Source: Nitrospira sp. (GTDB lineage: Bacteria; Nitrospirota; Nitrospiria; Nitrospirales; UBA8639). Taken from it: 32,404 nt of DNA. Below, in pieces: positions 7,277 to 16,587 of the stretch; the first letter of the stretch is position 1, and every line of letters begins with the position of its first letter. The translations under genes were made by a program, and so were the position numbers. The notes beneath the pieces are model-generated. The model saw only the letters and a list, made by a program, of their open reading frames with translations. It searched no databases and was not told where the DNA came from. The DNA lies in assembly GCA_020430245.1 (NCBI GenBank), contig JAGQKG010000017.1:1-32404 (forward strand), read 5' to 3'.

Positions 7277-9223
7277 TTATTCATCATTCCATTCAGAGGT
7301 AGCGAAATACCAGCACTGGCCACCACATTCTTTGGCACGATACATCGCCTGGTCGGCAATTTCTAATAACCGATGGGGATCCGTGGAATCCTTCGGATAA
7401 ACCGAAATCCCGATACTGATCTGTATAGAGATTTTTTCTTTACCCAATCGAATGGGCGGTATGAGGCATTCTAAAATTTTCAGCGCCACCTGACGAATAT
7501 CCTGAATGTGGTCAAGACCTTGAAGAATCACCGCAAATTCATCCCCGCACAAACGCGCGACCGTATCGGTCGATCGCACACAAGTTGCCAACCGCTCCGC
7601 CACGATGCGCAATACGCGATCTCCGGTCTGATGACCATGGTAATCATTGATGGTTTTAAAATTATCGAGATCCAAAAAGAATAACGCCAATAAAGTCCCA
7701 TTCCGCCTGGCTTGCGCCAATGCCTGCTCCAGGCGGTCTTCAAACATAATTCGATTCGGAAGATCCGTTAACGGATCATGATAGGCATGATGCTTCATCA
7801 GTAGCTCTTGTGTCTTTCGAGCAGTTATATCATGCAGGATCACCACAAAATGCGTTGGGTCTCCCCGGTCATCAAGCAAGGGAGTAACCACTTGTTCAAA
7901 AACCAGAGATTGGCCATGGCTTCCCGTCTGCATCACCTCGGTCTTCAAGCAACTGAATTCTTGGGCAGATGGATTAGACGAAGACCTCCTCCCTTGCAAT
8001 TCTTCATGAGGAAACGAACCCAACGGAAAACCCAACATCGATTGAGTCGAAGAGCCATGCAAGGCCGCATAGGCTTCATTTACCCATTCCAAAAGACCCT
8101 GCGCGTCTGTTACACAGACTGGATTGAATACTGAGCCCATAGCCACACTTTGCAATCGCCATTGATCCAGCTGTCTTTCACGTGCCATCAGCTTTTCGAT
8201 CTCACCACCTAAGGCTTGCAACCACCCAAGTACCGTGGGATTAACCGCTTGTGGACCACCAGAACACACCACCAGCATCCCCAAATAATCTTCATGAAAA
8301 TCTAGGGGAACACCCCAGGTTTGATGAAACTGAAATTCTGGCGGGAACCAGGCTACGGAGCTTGTGGGAGAACAACACGGAGCAAGCAGTGTTATTTCAG
8401 AACCCTCGCAGGCCTGAACCAACGCTACTTGCTGCGAAATCTCGCTCCACCACAGAGGCCCTTGCACCTCCCAATCAGAATTTATAGTTATCGCATGTGC
8501 ACGTAACTGGGCCACACTTCCCTTACGCATAGTGGTTATCCACACAAAGGGAAAATCAAAAGCCCTTACAAGCCCCTCACAAATCTGCGTCAGACACACA
8601 TCCATACTCTGGCCGGCCAATAGCTTCACTTCGAGGCTCTGCACCAATTGGATCAAAGGCTGAACGGAAGCTCGCTGCGCCTCCAGGGTCAATCCCCAAT
8701 GCCAGGCAACCAACTTCTGCGACTGATCAAACATGGGCGTTACCACACATGGGACCTTTCGGGATGATCTCCTTGCGGGGCTAATTGTCAGCATTCTACT
8801 TAAGAACTTTGGAGGAGCATCAACCGCACAAAGTTGGCTTCGAAGAAACTTCCATTCTTCAGGAGCAATATAACCGGCAATGGACACCTGCCCTATTTCA
8901 GCCAGATCCATCCCCAGGAAATCACCCACCATCTCACTGGCCATGAGGACCACACCATCACACGATGTCACGAAATGGATCTGAGACGATTCTGGCAGAG
9001 GACTGGGAGTCGTCAGCGAAACTATCGGCTCGCGAACCGCGAGCAAATTGGCAATAGGAGATGGGTCGGAATTTGTCGAAAGAATTTCGGTGAGTCGTCC
9101 CCTCAATCGGTCAAACGCCAGGGTGAGTTCCTGCTCTTGCATGTCAGAAAAGTCATTCGATTCAGCTTGAAAATCCCGCAAGGACTGTTCAAGTAAGTGA
9201 TGAAGTTGTTCAAAAGTGGCCAC
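7277..9223 (-). CDS. Diguanylate cyclase, PAS-GAF-PAS-GGDEF, CGDEF variant
   Basis: A predicted cytosolic sensor of about 648 residues. It starts at GTG 9223, which has AGGGGGAAGG just upstream; a longer TTG-started frame lacks such a site. In order it has a short helical N-terminus, a PAS-like domain (about 80-180), a GAF-like region (about 200-350), a second PAS domain with the linker DITARKTQ, and a C-terminal GGDEF domain introduced by HDPLTDLPNR. The signature reads C559-G-D-E-F, with Cys in place of the first Gly. The inhibitory RxxD site (RSTD, 550-553) sits five residues before it, as in product-inhibited cyclases. No EAL domain is present. It should make cyclic di-GMP in response to an unknown signal; the Cys makes activity less certain. 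Confidence 0.88.
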   Translation of the reverse strand: MATFEQLHHLLEQSLRDFQAESNDFSDMQEQELTLAFDRLRGRLTEILSTNSDPSPIANLLAVREPIVSLTTPSPLPESSQIHFVTSCDGVVLMASEMVGDFLGMDLAEIGQVSIAGYIAPEEWKFLRSQLCAVDAPPKFLSRMLTISPARRSSRKVPCVVTPMFDQSQKLVAWHWGLTLEAQRASVQPLIQLVQSLEVKLLAGQSMDVCLTQICEGLVRAFDFPFVWITTMRKGSVAQLRAHAITINSDWEVQGPLWWSEISQQVALVQACEGSEITLLAPCCSPTSSVAWFPPEFQFHQTWGVPLDFHEDYLGMLVVCSGGPQAVNPTVLGWLQALGGEIEKLMARERQLDQWRLQSVAMGSVFNPVCVTDAQGLLEWVNEAYAALHGSSTQSMLGFPLGSFPHEELQGRRSSSNPSAQEFSCLKTEVMQTGSHGQSLVFEQVVTPLLDDRGDPTHFVVILHDITARKTQELLMKHHAYHDPLTDLPNRIMFEDRLEQALAQARRNGTLLALFFLDLDNFKTINDYHGHQTGDRVLRIVAERLATCVRSTDTVARLCGDEFAVILQGLDHIQDIRQVALKILECLIPPIRLGKEKISIQISIGISVYPKDSTDPHRLLEIADQAMYRAKECGGQCWYFATSEWNDE

Positions 9224-9442
9224 AACTACCTTCCCCCTAATGCTAAGGAACGGCAAGACCCCCTAGGGAGTATTGAGATAATAAACCCGATATCGATATC
9301 TTTTGGCAAGCTTTCCTGGACGTCAATCCGTCAAAAGAAGTGCAATTATTAGCGCCCGCTCCCAACAAAAATTACTCACAGCACCGCCCAGACAACTCAA
9401 TCCATGAAGGAAAATGCTGCGCTACCTCTCAGGAGACTCTTC

Positions 9443-10177
9443 TTAGGTTTTAGGGAAAATCACTCCGGTCTCGGCATCGACCTGCGCCTGAGCATAACGC
9501 GCCACCGTGCCAATATCGGACCAATAACCGGCATGAAGAAACCCAAATATTTTTGAACCCCGGGAAAGCTCATTGGTATAGGAGTCGATAATGGAGAACG
9601 GGCTATTCGCAGGAGCATCGTGGAGAATCGAAGGTTGGAGAATATGGACACCTGCAAACATCCGTTGAACCAGTGGCCCAGTCAATTCGCCTTGGCTCAT
9701 TCCCCGGCCATTTATCCTGAAAATACGATTTTGTGCATCCGATTCTACGGCTCCCCATTGGACCGCTTGCGGATCGTCGCGAAGCACTAACGTGGCCACA
9801 CCACCATGAGTCCGATGAAATTCTACCAATGCCTGCACATCCAACTCGATCAACGTATCACCATTAATAACCAAAAACGGGTGTTGCTCAAAAAACCACT
9901 CAGCCGCTTTTAACCCTCCACCCGTTCCTAAAAGGGTCGGTTCATGGGAATACCTCACCTGTATATCCCAACGAGATCCGTCCCCGATCGCGTCTTCGAT
10001 CATATTTCCCAAATAATGCAGATTGATGATGACGTCCCGAATTCCATATGCTCGCAACAACAACAAATTCCAAATAATGAGCGGCGTCTCCGCAACCGGC
10101 AATAACGGTTTGGGAATCGTGTTGGTCAACGGACGAAGCCGAGTACCCAGACCCGCGGCTAAAATCATGGCCTTCAT
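9443..10177 (-). CDS. murU: MurU-like sugar-1-phosphate nucleotidyltransferase
   Basis: This 244-residue protein has the nucleotidyltransferase signature at the start (MKAMILAAGLGTRLRPLT) and PKPL at 22-25, plus the metal-binding INGDTLIELD motif. The ATG at 10177 gives the canonical family N-terminus; an ATG 21 bases upstream overlaps the end of the kinase gene. With the kinase-like gene immediately upstream this matches the AmgK/MurU pair. In Pseudomonas that pair phosphorylates MurNAc at C1 and then makes UDP-MurNAc during peptidoglycan recycling. Family membership is clear; the exact sugar and nucleotide are inferred from the pairing. A mannose-1-phosphate or glucose-1-phosphate transferase remains possible. 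Confidence 0.75.
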   Translation of the reverse strand: MKAMILAAGLGTRLRPLTNTIPKPLLPVAETPLIIWNLLLLRAYGIRDVIINLHYLGNMIEDAIGDGSRWDIQVRYSHEPTLLGTGGGLKAAEWFFEQHPFLVINGDTLIELDVQALVEFHRTHGGVATLVLRDDPQAVQWGAVESDAQNRIFRINGRGMSQGELTGPLVQRMFAGVHILQPSILHDAPANSPFSIIDSYTNELSRGSKIFGFLHAGYWSDIGTVARYAQAQVDAETGVIFPKT

Positions 10178-10188
10178 ATGGCAGGAAG

Positions 10189-11301
10189 CTAATGCCATTC
10201 AGGGATGTACGGGGAAAGATGAGCGAGTAGTCGATGGAGTTGCGGATATTTATCTAAATTGGCACGAACATTTTTTAATGTCCGGGGAATCGAGGCCAAA
10301 AAACTTGAATTCCCTTTGACCCGATCAATATACACAAATCGCCCGGCAGCCTTGAGATTGCGTTGAATACTCGTGAAGTCAAACAGCCGACGAAACGCTA
10401 TAGGATCATCTAAGAGCATAGCCGACTGTTGCGACAATGACAGATTCCGGCGCATCCCTTCTACGTAACGAGCAATAAGTCGATCGATCACCCCCTCATC
10501 GAGGGCGATGTAAGAATCCCTCAGCAGGGAGGCCAGATCATAGGTCACAGGGCCCATCAAGGCATCTTGAAAATCAATAACGCCCAGCCGTTCCCCATCC
10601 ACCATCAAGTTGCGGGAATGATAATCACGGTGTGTAAACACTTGCGGTTGCGCGGTCAACCATTCCGCCATTTTCTGAAATTCCTCACGAACAGGCACAC
10701 AATCGTCGGCACACATGGGCCGTCCCTGTCTCGCCACAATACCATATTCCAAAAAATGCTCGAATTCCCATAGATACAGAGGCACATCAAAAGATCGTGT
10801 AAATGCCACACAGGGAACAGTGGAAGGGCGTGAGGCCTGGAGATGAAGCTGAACGAGTTGATCAACAGCCTTACAGTATAGATTCTCCCCCGTGGTCGGA
10901 GTAGATTCCTGCCATGCTTGAGCCAGCGTCACATTCCCAAAATCTTCGAGGTAAAGCAGGCCGCAGGATTCATCGTAAAAATATAACGCGGGAACCGGCA
11001 CGCCATTCTTCTGCAGATGTTTCAGAATATTTGTGAATGGCAATTCAGTGACTTCTCCCACGACCCCACTTACGGCCTCCTCAGAAGCCTTAAACCCTTC
11101 CGGATCGGCTAACTTCATCAGAATCACAGAAGAAACTGGAGCCATGGAAAGGTGCAAACGGTAATAACGACGGTTTGAGGCATCCCCCGCCAACGGAACG
11201 CATTGCTCTAGTCCGGCGGTGAACGGAAGAAGTTTTCGCAGAGTAAAAGACACACCCGAGAGATCGAGGCCTGTCAAAGACAGGGAATGAGGAGGCGTCA
11301 T
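10189..11301 (-). CDS. amgK: AmgK-like anomeric sugar kinase (APH family)
   Basis: This 370-residue protein has the fold of aminoglycoside/choline kinases. The nucleotide-binding region contains AGDASNRRYYR (38-48). The catalytic loop is HRDYHSRN (224-231), with the metal-binding IDFQD at 242-246. GDASxRxYxR and the adjacent nucleotidyltransferase are typical of AmgK, which phosphorylates MurNAc and GlcNAc at the anomeric carbon. The ATG at 11301 follows GGAAG. The stop lies 11 bases before the preferred start of the nucleotidyltransferase gene, so the two are one operon. An antibiotic-resistance role is unlikely given this context. Confidence 0.75.
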   Translation of the reverse strand: MTPPHSLSLTGLDLSGVSFTLRKLLPFTAGLEQCVPLAGDASNRRYYRLHLSMAPVSSVILMKLADPEGFKASEEAVSGVVGEVTELPFTNILKHLQKNGVPVPALYFYDESCGLLYLEDFGNVTLAQAWQESTPTTGENLYCKAVDQLVQLHLQASRPSTVPCVAFTRSFDVPLYLWEFEHFLEYGIVARQGRPMCADDCVPVREEFQKMAEWLTAQPQVFTHRDYHSRNLMVDGERLGVIDFQDALMGPVTYDLASLLRDSYIALDEGVIDRLIARYVEGMRRNLSLSQQSAMLLDDPIAFRRLFDFTSIQRNLKAAGRFVYIDRVKGNSSFLASIPRTLKNVRANLDKYPQLHRLLAHLSPYIPEWH

Positions 11302-12104
11302 TACTTCCGATTATACGGGCATACCAACTTCTTGTCATCAAGAGGAAAGAGAAGACGCTTATTTTGAAAATGGAATTCCCCTGCCTAGGCTACAATGGCT
11401 TGGATGCCCGGAGCGTAAGGAAAAGCGTGCGCACGACTAAATGATGCCCTACGTGTATGCTTGCGCGTCGAAGCGCTTCAGCGCAACAATGCAAAGTCCC
11501 TCGGCAAAGTTAGGGAACAGTGCTAGCGACATCCTTCTACATGTGCATTTAAGATTAAGAACATTGTGACGAAAAGTAGTAGTAAGAGAGGGAAACTCCT
11601 CAGAATTCACCATAATCACCCACAAATGCACAGGTTTTCTATGGAAATCACCAACTCCCCCCCACCAACTCTCACTCCTACTCAATCCACCTCCACTATC
11701 CACGATGGAGATGTGGGTCAGAAGGGAAACTTTTACAGCCGCAACAGAAAAAAACATCAAAAGAATATTGAGGAACCCTCGGAGGAACCACCGCACCGCA
11801 TAGATCGCTCCACACGACTCATTGATATCCGCGTGTAACACTGGTTACTTCTTGTAATTTTCATGTTTCCCACGCACCGAAACAATGACGTCTCTTCAGA
11901 TTTTGATCACGGAAAGAAATGCTCTGCCGATGCGCTGCTGATAAATGATCATAATTTTGGCTCTCGTCCTCTGTTGAAACACAATCTAGATATTGAGCCT
12001 TACCAATAAATTTATCGCTATATGTAGTGTTTATTGTTTAATTTTGGGTATATTGGCTTTTGTCTATCTTGCTTGAGCCATTGTTCCCTTGATGGTAACC
12101 GTAC
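11302..12104. other. 803-bp intergenic region, no gene found
   Basis: This lies between two divergent units, amgK-murU on minus and GH15-gnd-zwf on plus. Frames of 90 and 130 codons overlap each other on opposite strands around 11449-11841. Neither has a recognisable domain or a good ribosome-binding site, so I do not call them. The stretch contains a pyrimidine-rich tract around 11650-11705 and a near-palindrome at 11461-11486. An AT-rich tail at about 11990-12060 probably carries the promoter for the plus-strand operon. Confidence 0.5.
11461..11486. repeat. Near-perfect palindrome
   Basis: TTGCGC at 11461-11466 pairs with GCGCAA at 11481-11486. Between them GAAGCGCTTC (11470-11479) is itself a perfect 10-bp palindrome. 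One unpaired base would give a stem of about 11 pairs. No T-run follows on either strand, so it does not look like an intrinsic terminator. An operator or a REP-like element is possible. Confidence 0.4.
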
Positions 12105-13976
12105 ATGACATATAAAAATATCGGCGATTACGGCATTATTGGAGATCTCCACACCATTGCCCTTGTTGGGATCGATGGATCCATTGATTGGTGTTGCCTG
12201 CCACGATTTGACTCCCCTAGCCTGTTTGGAGCCATTCTGGATCATAAAATTGGAGGGTATTTCAAGATTGCTCCCGTCACAAAGGGCAATACTCGACAAA
12301 TGTACTTACCCGAAACCAATATTCTGCTGACCCGGTTTCTGCAACATGATGGCGTTGGGGAACTCACTGACTTCATGCCCATCGAATCGGACGAAGCCGG
12401 ATACCGGCATCGCCGCCATCAAATTATCCGAATGCTCTCCGTTGTCCGTGGAACCGTCACCTTTCGACTTGAATGCGCGCCCGCATTTAATTTTGGCCGA
12501 GATCCTCATGACATCAAGATCAGACCGAAAGGCATCATTTTTCAATCCGGCGATCAATCCGTAGGATTGGTGAGTCCCATTCCCCTTCGTACGCGGGACA
12601 ATTTCGCGTATCAAGAATTCACACTCCATCAGGGCGAAAACTTGACGTTTTTTTTGGAATACTTGGAAGTCAAAAACGGCGACCAACTGTTATCAACCCC
12701 TGAATCAGGCGACGAAGCCTTCCGAAATACATCCGCCTTCTGGCAGCGCTGGCTGGCACAATGCCAATACGATGGGCGATGGCGGGAAGTGGTTCATCGT
12801 TCCGCCTTAGCCCTCAAACTACTGACCTATGCTCCCACCGGAGCCATTGTAGCGGCTCCCACAACCAGTCTTCCCGAAAATATCGGAGGTCCCCGAAATT
12901 GGGACTATCGCTATACCTGGATTCGGGATGCGGCCTTTTCTATTTATGGGCTAATGCGCCTGGGATTTACAGTGGAAGCCAGTCGATTTATGGATTGGCT
13001 CAATACCCGTTGTTGCGAGCACAATCCAGACGGATCTATCCAATTGATGTATGGCATCGACGGTCGTCGTGATCTGACCGAAGAAGAATTGCCCCATCTG
13101 GATGGCCATCGCAGTTCCCGCCCCGTGCGCATCGGCAATGGCGCCGCGTCTCAATTACAAATGGATATGTACGGCGCACTGATGGACGCGGTCTACCTCT
13201 ATAATAAACACGGCGCGTCCATATCCTATGATCTCTGGGTCAACCTTTGCCGCCTCTTGGATTTTGTCTGCAACAATTGGGAGCAACCCGATGAAGGCAT
13301 TTGGGAAGTCAGAGGAGGACGCCGTCATTTTGTCTATTCCAAAGTGATGTGTTGGGTGGCCTTAGACCGCGGCATTCGCCTGGCCGACAAACGAGGATTT
13401 CCAGGCAACCGGGCCCGATGGATGGAGGAACGCGACCGGATCTACCGGGAAATTATGGCACGGGGTTGGAATGCTGACATTGGAGCCTTCGTCCAATCCT
13501 ACGATAGCGAAGCATTGGATGCCGCCAACCTGATTATGCCTCTCGTCTTCTTTGTGTCTCCAACTGATCCTCGCATGCTCTCAACCATTGACCGCACACT
13601 CGAGCAACTGTCATTAGGGAGCCTCGTGTATCGTTATGAAAACGGGAAGGCCGCCTCAGATGGCCTGGACAGCGAAGAAGGCACCTTTAGCATGTGTACC
13701 TTTTGGTTAGTCGAAGCCCTGACAAAAGCAGGGCGATTGACGGAAGCACGACTGATCTTTGAAAAAATGTTAAGTTATGGTAATCATCTTCGCTTATATG
13801 CCGAAGAAGTCTCGCACTCGGGTGAACAGTTAGGAAATTTCCCCCAGGCCTTTACACATTTTGGTCTCATAACGGCAGCGTGCAATCTTGATCTGGCTCT
13901 CAACACGAAACGTGCCGCCCACACCGTCGTGAGGCGTAACCGACCGACAGTATCACCCTCGCGCCAGGCTCAATGA
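12105..13976 (+). CDS. Glycoside hydrolase family 15 protein (glucoamylase or trehalase type)
   Basis: This 623-residue protein starts with the conserved GH15 opening (NIGDYGIIGDLHTIALVG, then GSIDWCCLPRFDSP) of the N-terminal beta domain. The (alpha/alpha)6 catalytic domain begins around residue 250 with GGPRNWDYRYTWIRDAAF. An acidic patch DEGIWE (396-401) and Glu574 in GEQLGNFPQAF match the expected catalytic carboxylates. No signal peptide is visible, so it probably acts in the cytosol on stored alpha-glucans or trehalose. The next gene, gnd, starts 42 bases after its stop, so the released glucose plausibly feeds the oxidative pentose phosphate pathway. Whether it is a glucoamylase, glucodextranase or trehalase cannot be decided by eye. 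Confidence 0.88.
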   Translation: MTYKNIGDYGIIGDLHTIALVGIDGSIDWCCLPRFDSPSLFGAILDHKIGGYFKIAPVTKGNTRQMYLPETNILLTRFLQHDGVGELTDFMPIESDEAGYRHRRHQIIRMLSVVRGTVTFRLECAPAFNFGRDPHDIKIRPKGIIFQSGDQSVGLVSPIPLRTRDNFAYQEFTLHQGENLTFFLEYLEVKNGDQLLSTPESGDEAFRNTSAFWQRWLAQCQYDGRWREVVHRSALALKLLTYAPTGAIVAAPTTSLPENIGGPRNWDYRYTWIRDAAFSIYGLMRLGFTVEASRFMDWLNTRCCEHNPDGSIQLMYGIDGRRDLTEEELPHLDGHRSSRPVRIGNGAASQLQMDMYGALMDAVYLYNKHGASISYDLWVNLCRLLDFVCNNWEQPDEGIWEVRGGRRHFVYSKVMCWVALDRGIRLADKRGFPGNRARWMEERDRIYREIMARGWNADIGAFVQSYDSEALDAANLIMPLVFFVSPTDPRMLSTIDRTLEQLSLGSLVYRYENGKAASDGLDSEEGTFSMCTFWLVEALTKAGRLTEARLIFEKMLSYGNHLRLYAEEVSHSGEQLGNFPQAFTHFGLITAACNLDLALNTKRAAHTVVRRNRPTVSPSRQAQ

Positions 13977-14018
13977 CGACTGCAAGGACCACCACTCGAC
14001 ATCACAGGAGGACCGCAT

Positions 14019-14912
14019 ATGGATATCGGTTTCATTGGACTTGGCAAAATGGGAATGAACATGGTCACCCGGTTGAGCCAAGGAGGACATCGGGTCGTTG
14101 CCTACGACCGGTCGGCCGCCCTGATCAGTGAGGCCGCCACAAAAGGGGCAAACACATCGTCATCCTTGGAGGACCTGATCACGAAAATGCCCAAACCACG
14201 AGTCGTCTGGGTCATGGTCCCCTCAGGTCCACCCACCGAAGAGACCGTACAACATCTCGGAACGATTTTGGAACCCAACGATATCATCATCGACGGAGGC
14301 AATACGAAATTCCATGATGACATTCGCCGGGCCGCTGAGCTTCACCCCCGTGGCATCCATTATATTGATGCGGGGACCAGTGGTGGCATTTGGGGGTTGC
14401 AAATCGGCTATTGTTTGATGATCGGTGGGAAACAGGAACCCGTCAAACGATTGGCCCCGATCTTTACAACCTTGGCCCCGGAAAATGGATGGGCCCATGT
14501 GGGAGACCATGGCGCTGGACATTATGTGAAGATGGTTCACAATGGCATTGAATACAGTATGATGCAGGGATACGCAGAAGGTTTCGAACTCATGTCAAAG
14601 AGCGAATATAACTTGAATCTCGCCACAATTGCCGATCTCTGGATGCATGGCAGTGTGGTCAGGTCCTGGCTGCTTGAACTGGCCGCCGGAGCCCTAAAAC
14701 AGGATCCTAAGCTGGAACAATTACAGGGCTACGTCCAAGATTCCGGCGAGGGACGGTGGATGATTATGGATGCCATTGAAAAAGACGTACCGGTTCCCAC
14801 TTTAACCACCGCTTTATTCACCAGATTCCGCTCGCGGCAGGACTCCTCCTTCGCGGAAAAAATGTTAGCAGCACTGCGGAAGGCGTTTGGCGGGCACAGC
14901 GTCCGACCATAG
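14019..14912 (+). CDS. gnd: 6-phosphogluconate dehydrogenase, decarboxylating, short form
   Basis: Converts 6-phosphogluconate to ribulose 5-phosphate and CO2. At 297 residues it belongs to the short class; the classical enzyme has about 470. The Rossmann motif is GLGKMG (7-12). The substrate signature DAGTSGGIWG (117-126) and catalytic KMVHNG (171-176) are present. After the second beta strand the sequence reads AYD30-R-S. Asp at that place suggests NAD+ rather than NADP+, since NADP-type enzymes usually have Asn-Arg-Ser/Thr. An AGGAGG sequence precedes the ATG. It lies between the GH15 gene and zwf in one plus-strand unit. Confidence 0.93.
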   Translation: MDIGFIGLGKMGMNMVTRLSQGGHRVVAYDRSAALISEAATKGANTSSSLEDLITKMPKPRVVWVMVPSGPPTEETVQHLGTILEPNDIIIDGGNTKFHDDIRRAAELHPRGIHYIDAGTSGGIWGLQIGYCLMIGGKQEPVKRLAPIFTTLAPENGWAHVGDHGAGHYVKMVHNGIEYSMMQGYAEGFELMSKSEYNLNLATIADLWMHGSVVRSWLLELAAGALKQDPKLEQLQGYVQDSGEGRWMIMDAIEKDVPVPTLTTALFTRFRSRQDSSFAEKMLAALRKAFGGHSVRP

Positions 14913-14933
14913 CCGGATTCTTGCGAGGTCCAC

Positions 14934-16484
14934 ATGTCACCGATTGAACCTTCTCCTCAGAGCAAAACACCCGTCACGGCAAACCGAACCGCAGTGACTC
15001 AACCCTGCACGATTGTCATCTTCGGTGCCTCGGGGGATCTGACCCAACGCAAACTTCTCCCGGCCCTCTATAATCTCCTCCTGGACGGCTTATTACCGGA
15101 CAATTTCGCCGTACTGGGATTAGGCAGGAAACCTCTATCGGATGAGACTTTTCGCGGGATTGCCCGTAAGGGCATTGAACAATTTTCCCGGCAAACGCTT
15201 GAACCCGACAAGTGGAAAATATTTCAAAATCGTTTGTTTTATTGTGCAGGAGATATTGCCGCCTCCGACTATTATGGAACAATCCGAGACCGACTCAAAA
15301 ACATTGAATCACCATTCAGCCTACCAGGCAATCGCATCTTTTATTTAGCCATCCCGCCAACCTCTTTTGCACCCGCATGCGAGGGGCTCCAAAACGCCGG
15401 GTTAGTGGCTGTCCCTGGCCAAGCAGACACATACTCCCGGGTCATTGTGGAAAAACCGATTGGACACGATTTGTCTTCTGCTCAAGCGATTAATACGGCT
15501 ATTGGAAATGTCTTCGATGAATCGCAAATTTATCGCATCGATCATTATCTGGGAAAGGAAACCGTCCAGAATATTATGGTCATGCGGTTTGCCAACTCCA
15601 TCTTTGAACCCTTATGGAACCATAAATATATCGACCACGTGCAATTGACCGTCAGCGAAGCGGTTACCCTTGGCACTCGAGCCACCTATTACGAGGGAGC
15701 AGGAGCCCTTCGAGACATGGTGCAAAATCACATTTTGCAACTGCTCTGTCTGATTGCCATGGAGCCGCCCTACTCGCTGGATCCGGATGTGGTGCGGAAT
15801 GCTCGAATGGATGTGTTACGCGGACTGCGCCCAATTCGAGGAGAAGACGTCGAAAAGATGACCGTTCGCGCCCAGTATGCCCATGGCAACATCAAGGGCC
15901 AGGAGGTACCAGGCTATCGACGAGAGGAAGGAGTTCAACCTGACTCCACCACGGAAACCTATGTGGCCTTAAAAGTCTTCGTGGAAAACTGGCGTTGGGC
16001 CGGAGTGCCTTTCTATATTCGCACAGGAAAAGCCATGCCGACACGCGCCAGCGAAATCGCCGTCCAATTCAAGGACATTCCCCAGATTTTATTTAATGCC
16101 AATCCGCAAATTCCCCAGGCTCCGAACCTGCTCACGCTTCGCATTCAACCCGAAGAGGGAATGGCCCTTCGCATTATTTCAAAAGTGCCGGGCACCAAAG
16201 CTCAAACTCATCCCGTCGATATGGACTTTCACTACGGTGATGCCTTTAAGGCACCTTCCCCGGAAGCCTACGAACGATTACTGTTAGATGTCATGGCTGG
16301 AGATACCTCGTTATTCATGAGACGGGATGCCGTTGAGGCTTCATGGAAATGGGTCACGGATATCCTCGATGGGTGGAAGGCATACGAAACCAAGTGGTTA
16401 CCAGAGTATCCAGCCGGCACCTGGGGACCAATCGAGGCCGATCGGCTGATTCATGCAGGCGGCCACCATTGGCGAAAAATCTAG
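14934..16484 (+). CDS. zwf: Glucose-6-phosphate 1-dehydrogenase
   Basis: Oxidises glucose 6-phosphate to 6-phosphogluconolactone. At 516 residues it has normal length. The coenzyme motif GASGDLTQRK is at 31-40, EKPIGHDL at 173-180, and the active-site signature RIDHYLGKE at 201-209. It follows gnd by 21 bases and is the last gene of the plus-strand unit. A 6-phosphogluconolactonase gene (pgl), often adjacent, is absent from the window, so the lactone is hydrolysed by a product encoded elsewhere or spontaneously. It converges on tal-pgi with about 100 bases between the two stops. Confidence 0.96.
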   Translation: MSPIEPSPQSKTPVTANRTAVTQPCTIVIFGASGDLTQRKLLPALYNLLLDGLLPDNFAVLGLGRKPLSDETFRGIARKGIEQFSRQTLEPDKWKIFQNRLFYCAGDIAASDYYGTIRDRLKNIESPFSLPGNRIFYLAIPPTSFAPACEGLQNAGLVAVPGQADTYSRVIVEKPIGHDLSSAQAINTAIGNVFDESQIYRIDHYLGKETVQNIMVMRFANSIFEPLWNHKYIDHVQLTVSEAVTLGTRATYYEGAGALRDMVQNHILQLLCLIAMEPPYSLDPDVVRNARMDVLRGLRPIRGEDVEKMTVRAQYAHGNIKGQEVPGYRREEGVQPDSTTETYVALKVFVENWRWAGVPFYIRTGKAMPTRASEIAVQFKDIPQILFNANPQIPQAPNLLTLRIQPEEGMALRIISKVPGTKAQTHPVDMDFHYGDAFKAPSPEAYERLLLDVMAGDTSLFMRRDAVEASWKWVTDILDGWKAYETKWLPEYPAGTWGPIEADRLIHAGGHHWRKI

Positions 16485-16587
16485 GCCATGCCCTCTCTTA
16501 ATTTTTCACGCGGATCAGACTCCGGGAGAGGATGACCCCGCTTCTCTGTTTGCCAAACCGGCTCAACTTCCTTAGACCTGTTCCTGC

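Noticed and set aside
10189..11301. Antibiotic-resistance phosphotransferase
   Set aside because: The kinase fold is shared, but GDASxRxYxR and the coupled nucleotidyltransferase point to a cell-wall sugar kinase.
11449..11841. 130-codon and 90-codon frames on opposite strands in the long gap
   Set aside because: They overlap each other, lack good ribosome-binding sites and show no recognisable motif. They are treated as chance frames in a gap.
16485..16587. Possible bidirectional terminator between zwf and tal-pgi
   Set aside because: Only a 6-bp pair (CCTCTC / GAGAGG) with a long loop is present, with no T-run after it on either strand. Too weak to call.
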